NCBI RefSeq assembly: GCF_029946505.1
Contig: NZ_JARZHG010000036.1
Location: 1-64,000, forward strand
Reading direction: 5' to 3'
DNA length: 64,000 nucleotides
DNA from: Polyangium sp. y55x31
GTDB lineage: Bacteria > Myxococcota_A > Polyangia > Polyangiales > Polyangiaceae
Numbering within the stretch: position 1 is the first letter of the stretch; each line of letters begins with the position of its first letter. The position numbers and the translations under genes were made by a program. This document shows, piece after piece, positions 1 through 8,198 of the stretch. The notes beneath the pieces were generated by a model, which was given only the letters and a program-made list of their open reading frames with translations, did no database searches and had not been told where the DNA came from.

Positions 1-2
1 CC

Positions 3-1817
3 GTGAGCGGCTCGTCCCCGCCGCCGCGCCCGAACACCAACGTCCCGCCGCCGCGCGCGTCGAACCCGCCCGCGGCGCCCGCCGTGCCCGTGGTGCCGCC
101 CGCGCCCGCGGTGCCCCAGATCGAGACGCCCACGGAGACGCCGGCCGCCGCCGCCGCGGAGCCGGAGCGCGCTGCGCCTCCGCCGCTGCCGCGCCGTCGC
201 TCGCGCCGCGCCGTGAAGACCGAGGACGACACGATGCCCGCGTCCGAGGGGCAAGTCGCGCTTCCGGACGACACCGCGACGCCGGCACCGGAGCCCGTCG
301 CCGAAGCCGCGCCGCCGCCCGAGCCGCAGCCGGATGCGAGCGACGCCGGGGTCATCCAGCCGATGCGGATCCTTTCGGTCGGCGACGATCTGCCGCCCGT
401 CAAGGTTTATTCGGAGCCGCCGCCGGCGATGCCTGCGGCGGAGGCGGCGCCGAAGCCGCGGGGCTCGTGGGTCCCGCCGTCCAAGCTCCCCGCGGACGAG
501 GTCGTCGAGGAGGGCTGGACGCCGCGCCCGCCCGAGGTCGCGGCCATCACCGCGCAGTTCGCGGCCGAGCAGGCGCAGACCGTGGCGTTCGCGCCGCCGC
601 CCGCGGCCCCGCCGCGCCCCGTGATGGATACGCCGGTCACGCCGATCGAGAAGCTCGAGGCGGCCCCGCGCGCGAAGCCGCTCGAATCGGCGCCGGAGCT
701 CGTGGTCGAGGTGGCCGAGGAGGAGGCGGACGAGGAGCTCGTCTCCGCCGTCGCCGAGGAATCGCGGGCGGACGAGGTCGAGGCGATCGAGGAGATCGAG
801 CCCGAGCGTGTCTCCGAGTCCGAGCGGAAGGCGTCTCCGCCGTCGGACGCGCAGCAGGCGGCCGCGCCCAAGAAGCCCCCGCCGCCGCCGCCGCCGCCGA
901 GGCGTCAGGCGCCGACGGTCCCCGACCCCGGCGTCGTGCCGGCCACCTCGGCGACATCGCTCCCGCCGCCCAAGGCCCCGCCTCCGCCGCCTGCCGCCGC
1001 GCAGGCGACCCCGCCGCCTGCGGCATCGGCGCCTTCCAAGCCGCCGAGCCTCCCCGAGCCGAGCCGCCGAAGGCAGCGCCCCTGGTGGGAGGACCTCTTC
1101 GACGACGACATGATCCGCACGATGGATCGCACCGACGCCAAGGTGATCCGTCGCGAGGCCGATTTCATCGAATCGTGCCTCGGCCTGGAGAAAGGCGCGA
1201 CGATCCTCGACCTCGCCTGCGGCACGGGCCAGCACGCCGTCGAGCTCGCGAGCCGCGGGTATGGCGTCGTCGGCTACGACCTCTCGCTCAACATGCTCGC
1301 GCTCGCGGCGGACGAGGCGCAGGGCCGCGCACAAAAACTCAATTTCCTGCAGGGCGACATGCGGGAGATGGCGTTCGACCAGGTCTTCGACGGCCTGTAT
1401 TGCTGGTCGACGAGCTTCGGCTATTTCGACGACGAGAAGAACCTCGACGTCCTGCGCCGGATGCACCGCGCGTTGCGCATCGGCGGCATCCTCGTGCTCG
1501 ACATCATCAACCGTGATTACGTGGCGCCTCGCCAGCCGAGCCTCGTCTGGTTCGAGGGCGACGGCTGCGTGTGCATGGATGAGATGCAGGTCGATTTCTT
1601 CTCGAGCCGCCTCAAGGTCAAGCGCACGGCCATGTTCGACGACGGCCGCGCGCGTGAAATCGAGTATTCGATCCGCCTCTACGCCTTGCACGAGATCGGC
1701 AAAATGATGCACGACGCCGATTTCAAGGTCGTCGAGGTCACCGGTCATCCCGCGCATCCGGGCGTCTTCTTCGGCTCGGAGTCGCCGCGGCTCGTCATCG
1801 TGGCCGAGCGCAAGTGA
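3..1817 (+). CDS. Class I SAM-dependent methyltransferase with long disordered N-terminus (5' end uncertain)
   Basis: Residues from about 361 to the end form a class I methyltransferase. The SAM-binding glycine loop reads ILDLACGTGQHAVELA (about residues 400-415), followed by an acidic strand end (VVGYDLS) and the loop LQGDMREM. Residues 1-360 are almost wholly Pro, Ala and Glu rich with several polyproline runs and look disordered. The GTG at position 3 is only the first possible start inside the window, so the gene may begin further upstream. The stop overlaps the GTG start of the next gene (GTGA), which suggests translational coupling. The methyl acceptor cannot be told from sequence. The methyltransferase fold is certain; the role is unknown. 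Confidence 0.8.
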   Translation: MSGSSPPPRPNTNVPPPRASNPPAAPAVPVVPPAPAVPQIETPTETPAAAAAEPERAAPPPLPRRRSRRAVKTEDDTMPASEGQVALPDDTATPAPEPVAEAAPPPEPQPDASDAGVIQPMRILSVGDDLPPVKVYSEPPPAMPAAEAAPKPRGSWVPPSKLPADEVVEEGWTPRPPEVAAITAQFAAEQAQTVAFAPPPAAPPRPVMDTPVTPIEKLEAAPRAKPLESAPELVVEVAEEEADEELVSAVAEESRADEVEAIEEIEPERVSESERKASPPSDAQQAAAPKKPPPPPPPPRRQAPTVPDPGVVPATSATSLPPPKAPPPPPAAAQATPPPAASAPSKPPSLPEPSRRRQRPWWEDLFDDDMIRTMDRTDAKVIRREADFIESCLGLEKGATILDLACGTGQHAVELASRGYGVVGYDLSLNMLALAADEAQGRAQKLNFLQGDMREMAFDQVFDGLYCWSTSFGYFDDEKNLDVLRRMHRALRIGGILVLDIINRDYVAPRQPSLVWFEGDGCVCMDEMQVDFFSSRLKVKRTAMFDDGRAREIEYSIRLYALHEIGKMMHDADFKVVEVTGHPAHPGVFFGSESPRLVIVAERK

Positions 1818-3850
1818 ACCTCGAAGCGGCGCTCGGTCAGGCCCTGCCGAACCTCACGGTCTCGGCCTCGCCGGTCGATCGAATCGCGTACGCGCGTGAC
1901 CTCTGGCCACGCCACCACCTCGCCGTCTCCGACGGCCGCATCGCCGACCACCGGCCGGGCGTGGTCGTCTGGCCAAACACCACGGAGGACGTCGCCGCCG
2001 TCGTCCGCTTCTGCGCCAAGGAGGGCATTCCGCTCGTTCCTTTCGGCGCGGGCTCGGGCGTGTGTGGTGGTGTTTTACCGGACGAACGCACGGTCGTCCT
2101 CGATCTGAAGCGCCTCGACCGCGTCCGGCGGCTCGACGCGGAGGCGGGCGTGCTCGACGTCGAGGCCGGCGCGCTGGGGATACGGCTCGAAGAGGATCTC
2201 AATGCCGCGGGCCATACCCTCGGGCATTTTCCTTCGTCCATTCTCTGCTCGACCGTCGGCGGCTGGGTCGCCGCCCGCAGCGCGGGGCAATGCTCGGGGC
2301 TCTACGGCAAGATCGAGGACATGGTCGCCTCGCTCGAATGTGTGGTCGGCGAGGGCGAGATCGTCCGATTCGATCGCCGCCTCCACGGGCCCGACGCGAC
2401 GCCGCTGATCATCGGCAGCGAGGGCGTGCTCGGCGTGGTCACCTCGGCGCAGCTCCGGCTCCACCCGGCGCCCGCGGCGCGCGCGTTCGGCGCCTTTTCG
2501 TTCCCCACGGTCGAGGCCGGCTGGGAGGCGATGCGACAGATGTTCCAGAGCGGGATCCGCCCCGCGGTCGCGCGCCTGTACGACGTGTTCGATTCGTTCA
2601 TCGCCCGGCTCGGCTCGGTTCGTCGGCGCAAACATGCCGGGCCGAAAAAGACGCTCGAAGAGCGGGGCGAGGGCGCCGGGTTTGGCGCGGCCGTCCTGCG
2701 GCGGATCCTGCGCCGTCCGGGCGTGCTCAATCGAATCGTGGATGCCGCCCCCTCGGATTGGCTCGGCGGGGCCACGTTGATCCTGGTCTTCGAGGGGCAG
2801 GCCGCGGAGAGCGAGGCGGATCTCGCTCGGGCGAAGCAAATCGCGCTTTCGAGCGGCGCGCGTGACCTCGGCGAGGGGCCGGCGCGGCATTGGCTCTCGC
2901 ATCGGTACAGCGTGAGCTATCGGCAATCGCCGGTCTTCATGGCCGGCGCCTTCAGCGACACGATGGAGGTCGCGGCCCCGTGGTCGCGCCTCGGCGAGCT
3001 TTACCGCGCGGTGCGCGAGGCGCTCGGCAAGAACGTGTTCGTCATGGCGCACCTCTCGCACGCCTATCCGGACGGCTGCAGCATCTATTTCACGTTCGCC
3101 GGCAGCGCGCCCACGCCCGCCGCGATGGAGTCCGTCTACGATTGGACCTGGCGCACCGCGCTCGACGCGGCCATTGGCGCGGGCGGCACGCTCTCGCACC
3201 ACCACGGCGTGGGGCGTAGCAAGGCGCCGCGCCTCGGGGCCGAGCTCGGGCGCGGCATCGATGTCGTGCACGCCCTGCGGCACGTCCTCGACCCGCGCGG
3301 CATCATGAACCCCGGGAACCTTTTGCCGCGCGACCCGCCCGAGCGCCGCCCCGTCCCGCCGCCGCCCCAAAGCCCCACGCTCGACCGCGCATCGCTCCTC
3401 GTACACGCGAGCGGCGAGGCCACGCTCGCCGAGGTGGAGACGTTTCTCGCCCGGTCAGGGCTCACGCTCGGGCTCGGCAGCGGCGCGCCCGACCTCACGA
3501 AGACGACCGTCGATGCGTGGCTCTCGCGCGGCGCCCCCGGCGCGCCCGATCCATGGCTCGATCCGGCCGATCACCTCGTCGCCGGCTTCACCGCGCGTCT
3601 CCGCTCCGGCGCCGAATTCGACGTGCGCCCCTCTCCGCGCCGCGCCGTCGGTCCCGACCTCTTCGCGCTCTTCTTCGGCATGAACGGCCGCGCCGGCGTG
3701 ATTCGCTCGGCGCATTTGCGAGCGCATTCGAAAGATCCGCTCACCCGCCCGCGCCCGCTCGAAGCGCGCCTCGAGCGCAATCCGCCGCTCGGCGAAACCG
3801 AGGCGGCCTGGATCGACCGAATGGCCGAGGCCGCCGCGCGCATCGATTGA
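1814..3850 (+). CDS. FAD-linked oxidase, alkylglycerone-phosphate-synthase-like, with C-terminal extension
   Basis: This is a flavoprotein of the vanillyl-alcohol oxidase/PCMH superfamily. The FAD-binding half lies at about residues 40-215 and includes PFGAGSGVCGGVLP and IIGSEGVLGVVTSAQLRLHP. The substrate half ends with LSHHHGVGR (about residue 459) and DPRGIMNPGNLLP (about 495). The triple-His motif is typical of alkylglycerone phosphate synthase (ether-lipid formation) rather than of glycolate or lactate oxidases. Usual members end near the NPGNLLP motif; this one continues for about 175 residues, within which residues 582-637 look like a second, partial FAD-binding half. The start is the GTG that overlaps the upstream methyltransferase stop. 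Ether lipids are known in myxobacteria, but the substrate here is inferred. Confidence 0.75.
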   Translation: MNLEAALGQALPNLTVSASPVDRIAYARDLWPRHHLAVSDGRIADHRPGVVVWPNTTEDVAAVVRFCAKEGIPLVPFGAGSGVCGGVLPDERTVVLDLKRLDRVRRLDAEAGVLDVEAGALGIRLEEDLNAAGHTLGHFPSSILCSTVGGWVAARSAGQCSGLYGKIEDMVASLECVVGEGEIVRFDRRLHGPDATPLIIGSEGVLGVVTSAQLRLHPAPAARAFGAFSFPTVEAGWEAMRQMFQSGIRPAVARLYDVFDSFIARLGSVRRRKHAGPKKTLEERGEGAGFGAAVLRRILRRPGVLNRIVDAAPSDWLGGATLILVFEGQAAESEADLARAKQIALSSGARDLGEGPARHWLSHRYSVSYRQSPVFMAGAFSDTMEVAAPWSRLGELYRAVREALGKNVFVMAHLSHAYPDGCSIYFTFAGSAPTPAAMESVYDWTWRTALDAAIGAGGTLSHHHGVGRSKAPRLGAELGRGIDVVHALRHVLDPRGIMNPGNLLPRDPPERRPVPPPPQSPTLDRASLLVHASGEATLAEVETFLARSGLTLGLGSGAPDLTKTTVDAWLSRGAPGAPDPWLDPADHLVAGFTARLRSGAEFDVRPSPRRAVGPDLFALFFGMNGRAGVIRSAHLRAHSKDPLTRPRPLEARLERNPPLGETEAAWIDRMAEAAARID

Positions 3851-3862
3851 CGGAGACGTCCC

Positions 3863-4345
3863 TCAATAGGGGACGATCACGTGGTACACGAAATCGTATT
3901 CGACCTTCGGCGCCGGCACGTCGCGGAAGCCGAGGTGCATCTCGCCGCTCGCCTGCTCGTAGGCGCCCGTGCCGCCGGTGATGGCGAGCTCGGACTCCTC
4001 CGTATCGAAAAACGGCCCGGCGACCGAGATCTGACCGTCGGCGAGGAACACCGTCCACTCGCACTCCCAGGACTTCCCGACCTCGGTCCGGAGGCAATAC
4101 CCCTGGTCCGTGCCGACCTGGTTCGCATTCGCCTTGTCGAACACCGGATTCGCGAACGTGAGGATGTCGCCGACTGAATCCATCATCGCCGCGTCGGTGT
4201 GCGTGACGGTCTCGTTGTCGGCGTGCTCGACGAGCTCGATCGTCCTCGTGACGTAGTCCGGCGCCGGCTGGCCGTTGCTCTCGTCGCCGCAGCCCACGAG
4301 CGCCGCGGACGCGACCACGCAACCCAGGAAGAATGCTTTGCGCAT
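3863..4345 (-). CDS. Lipoprotein with allene-oxide-cyclase/dirigent-like barrel
   Basis: The chosen ATG at 4345 gives a lipoprotein signal, MRKAFFLGCVVASAALVGC, with lipobox cysteine 19; a longer reading from 4378 would spoil the signal. The mature part carries the features of the allene oxide cyclase/dirigent barrel family seen in secreted bacterial proteins: GDILTFANPVFD, a QGYC motif, WECEWTVFLADGQI and the glycine-rich AITGGTGAYEQASGEM, ending in YDFVYHVIVPY. Bacterial members have no proven activity, so no reaction is claimed. It is the last gene of a minus-strand run and starts 17 bp after the HIT gene. Probably attached to a membrane facing the periplasm. Confidence 0.75.
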   Translation of the reverse strand: MRKAFFLGCVVASAALVGCGDESNGQPAPDYVTRTIELVEHADNETVTHTDAAMMDSVGDILTFANPVFDKANANQVGTDQGYCLRTEVGKSWECEWTVFLADGQISVAGPFFDTEESELAITGGTGAYEQASGEMHLGFRDVPAPKVEYDFVYHVIVPY

Positions 4346-4362
4346 CGTGTTCCTCGCCTCGA

Positions 4363-4701
4363 TCAGCCGGGCGGCCACGCGAGCGGCCGTCCCCCGAGCA
4401 CGTGCACGTGGACGTGATGCACGGTCTGCCCCGCGTGCTGGCCGTGATTGATGACCACGCGGAAACCCGAATGCAAAAGCCCCGCGTCCTCGGCCACGCG
4501 ACGCGCCGCGACGAGCAGCTTGCCGAGCACCTCGGCGTGCTCGGCGGTCACGTCGCCGATCCCCGTGATGTGCTGCTTGGGAATCACGAGGACGTGGATC
4601 GGCGCTACGGGGTTGATGTCGTGGAACGCTACGAGGTCATCGTCCTCGAGCACGATCCTCGCCGGGATCTCTTTCTTCGCGACCTTGCAGAAGATGCACA
4701 T
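4363..4701 (-). CDS. HIT family protein (histidine-triad nucleotide hydrolase)
   Basis: This 112-residue protein is a compact HINT-type histidine-triad protein. It starts with MCIFCKVAKKEIPA, whose CxxC often binds zinc, then has the ALV-type strand VAFHDINPVAPIHVLVIPK, and ends with the catalytic triad HVHVHVLGGRPL preceded by the NHGQHAGQTV loop. Family members hydrolyse nucleoside phosphoramidates or related adenylated compounds in the cytoplasm. Length matches the family. It lies 30 bp downstream of an unknown gene in the prfA run and may share its transcript. Confidence 0.93.
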   Translation of the reverse strand: MCIFCKVAKKEIPARIVLEDDDLVAFHDINPVAPIHVLVIPKQHITGIGDVTAEHAEVLGKLLVAARRVAEDAGLLHSGFRVVINHGQHAGQTVHHVHVHVLGGRPLAWPPG

Positions 4702-4731
4702 CTCGTCCTCCCCGGATGCACGAAGCTCGCG

Positions 4732-5325
4732 TTATCGCTCGGTCGCCCCCTCGGGTAAAGAAGAAAGACCGGAAGGCGCGGGGGAGGGCGCGCAAGATTC
4801 CGAGGGATCGTCCCGTTCGTCCGGATCATCCGGTTCGTCGAGGTCACAGGCCTCGTCCGCGGCGAGCGGGCCGCTCGACGTGAGCGCAGCGAGGTCCGGC
4901 GCGAGCTTGCGCAGCGTGTCCTCGATACGCGCGCGCACCGGATCGTCCTCGCCGAGCGGCGCGAACGCCTTCTCGTCCGGCGGCGTCGCAGGCGCGATCG
5001 CGCCCGCGCGGCACGCCAGGGCGTAACGAACGATCGAGAGCTCGAGCTCCGAGAGCGTCGTCGTGCGGCGCAGGTTCAGCGAGGGGACGACGTACGTGAA
5101 GGTCGCGCCGCCGTCCTTCTGTTCGTCGATCGCGACGATGTGCCCGCGGCGCGCGGGATCGCTCTGCGTGACCTCGGCGATGACGCTGCGCAGGAGCTTG
5201 GCGCGGCGGCGGACGCGGGCCGCCTCGGGATCGGTGTAGAGCGCGAAGAAGCGATTGCGCGAGTACGTCCCCGGGACGAGCACGAGCGCGACGAGCAGCG
5301 CCTCGAGGTCGGGCCGCGCGATCAT
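4732..5325 (-). CDS. Conserved-type hypothetical protein downstream of prfA
   Basis: I do not recognise this 197-residue protein. It begins MIARPDLEALLVALVLVPGTYSRNRFFALY, is Arg-rich up to about residue 60, and ends in an acidic tail (DLDEPDDPDERDD) that is probably disordered. There is no signal peptide or clear membrane span. Its ATG overlaps the prfA stop by 4 bp (ATGA), which implies translational coupling. In many bacteria the gene after prfA is prmC, the methyltransferase that modifies the GGQ loop of release factors; this protein has no NPPY motif or SAM-binding loop, so it is not prmC. Confidence 0.7.
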   Translation of the reverse strand: MIARPDLEALLVALVLVPGTYSRNRFFALYTDPEAARVRRRAKLLRSVIAEVTQSDPARRGHIVAIDEQKDGGATFTYVVPSLNLRRTTTLSELELSIVRYALACRAGAIAPATPPDEKAFAPLGEDDPVRARIEDTLRKLAPDLAALTSSGPLAADEACDLDEPDDPDERDDPSESCAPSPAPSGLSSLPEGATER

Positions 5326-6413
5326 TCGATCTCGGCCGGGCGATCCTCCGCGCCGCCCTTCTTCAGGAGCTCGGCCTGGCGATGCGTGCGCAGCGCGGCG
5401 ATGAGCTCGTCGATGTCACCGTCCATGATGCGGTCGAGCTTGTGCAGCGTGAGGCCGATGCGGTGATCGGTGACGCGGTTCTGCGGGTAGTTGTAGGTGC
5501 GGATCTTCTGCGACCGCTCGGCCGAGCCGACCATCGTGCGCCGCTCGGCAGAGAGCGCGTCTTCCTGCCGCTTGCGCTCGATGTCGAGCAGGCGGCTCTT
5601 CAGCACCTTGAGCGCCTTCGCCTTGTTCTTGAGCTGGGAGCGCTCGTCCTGGCACTTCACGATGATCCCCGTCGGGATGTGGCGGATCTGCACGGCGCTG
5701 TTCGTCGTGTTCACGCCCTGTCCGCCGGGGCCGCCGGAGGCCGCGATCGAGATGTCGAGGTCCTTGTCGTCGATCTGCACGTCGACGTCGTCGGCCTCGG
5801 GCAGCACGGCGACGGTCGCGGTCGACGTGTGGATGCGGCCCTGCGCCTCGGTCGCGGGCACACGCTGCACGCGATGCACGCCGCCCTCGTAACGAAGGTG
5901 CGAGTAGACGTCCTGGCCCGTGACGAGCGCGATGACCTCTTTGTACCCGCCCGCCGAGGCCTCGCTCACGCTGAGGATCTCGACCTTCCAGCGCTTCGTC
6001 TCGGCGTACCGGACGATCATGCGGAAGACGTCGGCCGCGAAGAGCGCCGCCTCCTCGCCGCCTTCGCCGCTGCGGATCTCGACGATCGTGTTCTTCGCGT
6101 CGTTCGGATCCTTCGGCAAAAGCAGCAGCTCGAGCTCGTTCGCGATCACCTCGCGCTCGGCTTCGAGCTCGGGCAGCTCCGCGCGCGCGAGCTCGCCGAG
6201 ATCGGGATCGGCGAGCACCTCGCGGTCTTCTGCGATGCGACGCTCGACGTCGTTCAGGCGCGCGAACTGCGCCACGACGGGCTCGAGGTCCGTGCGCTCC
6301 TTGTTGAGCTTCTGCAGCTTCGCGTGATCGGCGAGCACCTCGGGCGAGCAGAGCAGGTGCTCGAGCTCCCGGAAGCGCCGCGCCACGGCTTCGAGCTTCG
6401 CGATCGGCAACAT
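5322..6413 (-). CDS. prfA: Peptide chain release factor 1
   Basis: Class I release factor that recognises UAA and UAG codons on the ribosome and triggers peptide release. The universal GGQ loop reads GGPGGQGVNTTNSAV, and the stop-codon recognition region contains the RF1-type VPATEAQGRIHTSTATVAVLP (PAT tripeptide) instead of the SPF of RF2. The length of 363 residues is standard. It lies 16 bp downstream of the DUF1385 gene and overlaps the next gene by 4 bp. The order rpmE, DUF1385, prfA is common in bacteria. Confidence 0.97.
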   Translation of the reverse strand: MLPIAKLEAVARRFRELEHLLCSPEVLADHAKLQKLNKERTDLEPVVAQFARLNDVERRIAEDREVLADPDLGELARAELPELEAEREVIANELELLLLPKDPNDAKNTIVEIRSGEGGEEAALFAADVFRMIVRYAETKRWKVEILSVSEASAGGYKEVIALVTGQDVYSHLRYEGGVHRVQRVPATEAQGRIHTSTATVAVLPEADDVDVQIDDKDLDISIAASGGPGGQGVNTTNSAVQIRHIPTGIIVKCQDERSQLKNKAKALKVLKSRLLDIERKRQEDALSAERRTMVGSAERSQKIRTYNYPQNRVTDHRIGLTLHKLDRIMDGDIDELIAALRTHRQAELLKKGGAEDRPAEIE

Positions 6414-6429
6414 GGGGTAAGGTCCGAGT

Positions 6430-7548
6430 TCAGACGCGCGCGCCGACGTAACCCGGGTCCGCGAGGAGTCGGCCGTAATCGGGGAAGACGCGGTCGGGCA
6501 CCTCGGCAGGCGCGCTCGTGGCCGCGGCTTCGCGCCAGAGCGTCGCGCGGAGCGACGCGAGCGCCACCTCGAGCTGCGCGGGCTCGGGCTCCGCGGTCGT
6601 GATCTTCTGGACGAGGAAGCCCGGCCAGAGCAGCACCTGCAGCGGGCCCACCGTGCAGAAGCGCGCGAAGAAGCGCTGCAGCTCGTAGGTGATGGCGGCG
6701 ATGAACGGCAGGAAGGGCAGCTTCATGAAGAAGAAGCCCACGCTCTGCGCGAGACGTCCGCCGGGGATCGTCGGGAGGAACGCGCCGATGGCCGAGAAGA
6801 CGAGGATCGACACGAGCGCGACCATCACGAGGAACGTGGTGCCGCAACGCGCGTGGAGCGTGGTCTTCTTGGCCGCGTTCTCGACCGTGAGCTCTTCCTG
6901 GGCCTCGTAGGTCGAAATCGCCTTGTGTTCGGCGCCGTGGTACTGGAACACGCGGCGGATCTCGGCGACCTGCCGGATGAGCAGCATGTAGCCGACGACG
7001 ATGAGGAGCTTCGCCGCGCCCGTGAGCGCCTGGAAGCCGGGCGAGCCGACGTCGAGGTTGAGCTTCAGGAGCTTGTTGATGCCCTCGGCGCCGGCCTGCG
7101 GTGCCGCGACGAACAAGCCCACGGCGAACAGGATCGAGATGAACCCGAACCCGCCCGCGCCCTTGCTGCCCGTGGACGGGGCCGCCTCTCCGCCCGAGGT
7201 GACGAGCGAGAGGATGGGCAGCGAGAGCGCCGTGAGGACGTTGCTCGCGGTCGGCGGCTTTTTCGCCGACTTCGGCTTGTCATCGTCATCCAAGTCTTGC
7301 TCGTAGAGATCGGCCGACCAGCGCAGGGCTTGCGAGCCGAGCTTGAGGGACTCGACGACGGTGACGATGCCGCGCACGAGCGGCCAGGTGCGTGGCCCTT
7401 GCGCGAGCGTGGGCGCGGCCCTTTCACGGACCACGAGCTCGCCCGAGCGTCTACGGCACACGATGGAGAGCGAGCGAGGGGATCGCATCATGACCCCCTC
7501 GATCACGGCTTGCCCGCCGATGTACGGGCGCGCGACTTCCTGGCTCAT
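6430..7548 (-). CDS. DUF1385 (YqhQ-like) integral membrane protein
   Basis: The N-terminus PYIGGQAVIEGVMMRSP is the hallmark of the DUF1385/YqhQ family, and the conserved YHGAEHKAISTYE motif lies in the second half. There are about four to five hydrophobic segments: around LSLPILSLV, FISILFAVGLFVAAP, LIVVGYMLLI, FLVMVALVSILVFSAIGAFL and LPFLPFIAAITYEL. An acidic insert (EQDLDDDDKPKSAKK) lies between the N-terminal motif and the first span. The family's biochemical role is unsettled. Members usually lie between rpmE and prfA, as here. Confidence 0.9.
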   Translation of the reverse strand: MSQEVARPYIGGQAVIEGVMMRSPRSLSIVCRRRSGELVVRERAAPTLAQGPRTWPLVRGIVTVVESLKLGSQALRWSADLYEQDLDDDDKPKSAKKPPTASNVLTALSLPILSLVTSGGEAAPSTGSKGAGGFGFISILFAVGLFVAAPQAGAEGINKLLKLNLDVGSPGFQALTGAAKLLIVVGYMLLIRQVAEIRRVFQYHGAEHKAISTYEAQEELTVENAAKKTTLHARCGTTFLVMVALVSILVFSAIGAFLPTIPGGRLAQSVGFFFMKLPFLPFIAAITYELQRFFARFCTVGPLQVLLWPGFLVQKITTAEPEPAQLEVALASLRATLWREAAATSAPAEVPDRVFPDYGRLLADPGYVGARV

Positions 7549-7625
7549 CGGGAAGACTCTAGCGCGGGAAGTACCCGAGTGGGAGGCGCCCCCCCGCAGA
7601 GCGGGCGCCCCACGGGGGGAGACCG

Positions 7626-7644
7626 GCGGAATGGGAAATTCCGC
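7626..7644. terminator. Hairpin downstream of rpmE
   Basis: GCGGAAT (7626-7632) and ATTCCGC (7638-7644) form a perfect 7-bp stem around a 5-nt loop, just after the rpmE stop on the minus strand. There is no T-run in either direction, so it may only weaken read-through into the DUF1385 gene. A second GC-rich stem, GGCGCCC/GGGCGCC, lies just beyond it. Confidence 0.35.
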
Positions 7645-7650
7645 GCGGGA

Positions 7651-7863
7651 TCAGGTCGCCTTTTGCGTCTGCGCGTACTTCTTGCGGAAGCGGTCGACGC
7701 GGCCGGCGACGTCCATGACCTTCGCCTTGCCCGTGTAGAAGGGGTGGCACGCGGAGCAGATGTCGGTGGTGAAGCTGCCGCGGGTCGAACGGGTGACGAC
7801 GACCGAGCCGCAGGCGCAGTTGATCGTCGACATGACGTAATTGGGGTGGATGCCTTGCTTCAT
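7651..7863 (-). CDS. rpmE: 50S ribosomal protein bL31, zinc-binding type
   Basis: The 70-residue protein starts MKQGIHPNY and carries INCACGS and ICSACHPFYTGKAK, the cysteines of the zinc-containing C+ form of L31 in the large ribosomal subunit. Length and the HPFYTG motif are typical. A strong Shine-Dalgarno sequence (GGAGGA) lies a few bases upstream on the minus strand. It heads the prfA run and is divergent from dnaK across a 335-bp gap. Confidence 0.97.
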   Translation of the reverse strand: MKQGIHPNYVMSTINCACGSVVVTRSTRGSFTTDICSACHPFYTGKAKVMDVAGRVDRFRKKYAQTQKAT

Positions 7864-8198
7864 GGCGCAGGTCCTTCCTCCGAAGAAGGGCCGAGCCTCT
7901 TAGCACGCACCTCCCGGAGATCGCAAGGGACGGGATCTCGGGCCGGCAGGTTCTTCCGGGACGGGCCGGCTCGGGCATGGATTTTTCCGAGTTCTGCCAG
8001 CGCTTCCGTTGACGTGGAGGGGGGTGTGGTTACTTTCGACCCCGAAGCGACCCGCGAAGCCGGAGCGACTCGAAAAACAGGAAGCATTTCAGAGGTTTCC
8101 GGCTCATCTACGTAGCGTTTTCCAGGCAGGCTCTCCCTGGCCGCTCTGCCTCGCATGCGCCGAATTTCGTGCGCGACCGTCTCGGAGGAAAAGGTTCC
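7864..8198. other. Divergent intergenic region between rpmE and dnaK
   Basis: This 335-bp gap must hold the control regions of both rpmE (leftward) and dnaK (rightward). I see a sigma70-like promoter facing dnaK at 8009-8036 and the dnaK Shine-Dalgarno GGAGG at 8184-8188. No complete CIRCE operator and no convincing small gene is present. Confidence 0.6.
8009..8036 (+). promoter_or_regulatory. Predicted sigma70-type promoter for dnaK
   Basis: TTGACG at 8009-8014 is separated by 16 bp from TACTTT at 8031-8036. Transcription from here would leave a dnaK leader of about 155 nt. It fits a vegetative promoter better than a heat-shock sigma32 promoter; no start site has been mapped. Confidence 0.42.

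Noticed and set aside
7900-7906. TTAGCAC, like the left half of a CIRCE (HrcA) operator upstream of dnaK
   Set aside because: The matching right half (GAGTGCTAA about 9 nt later) is missing, so no operator is called.
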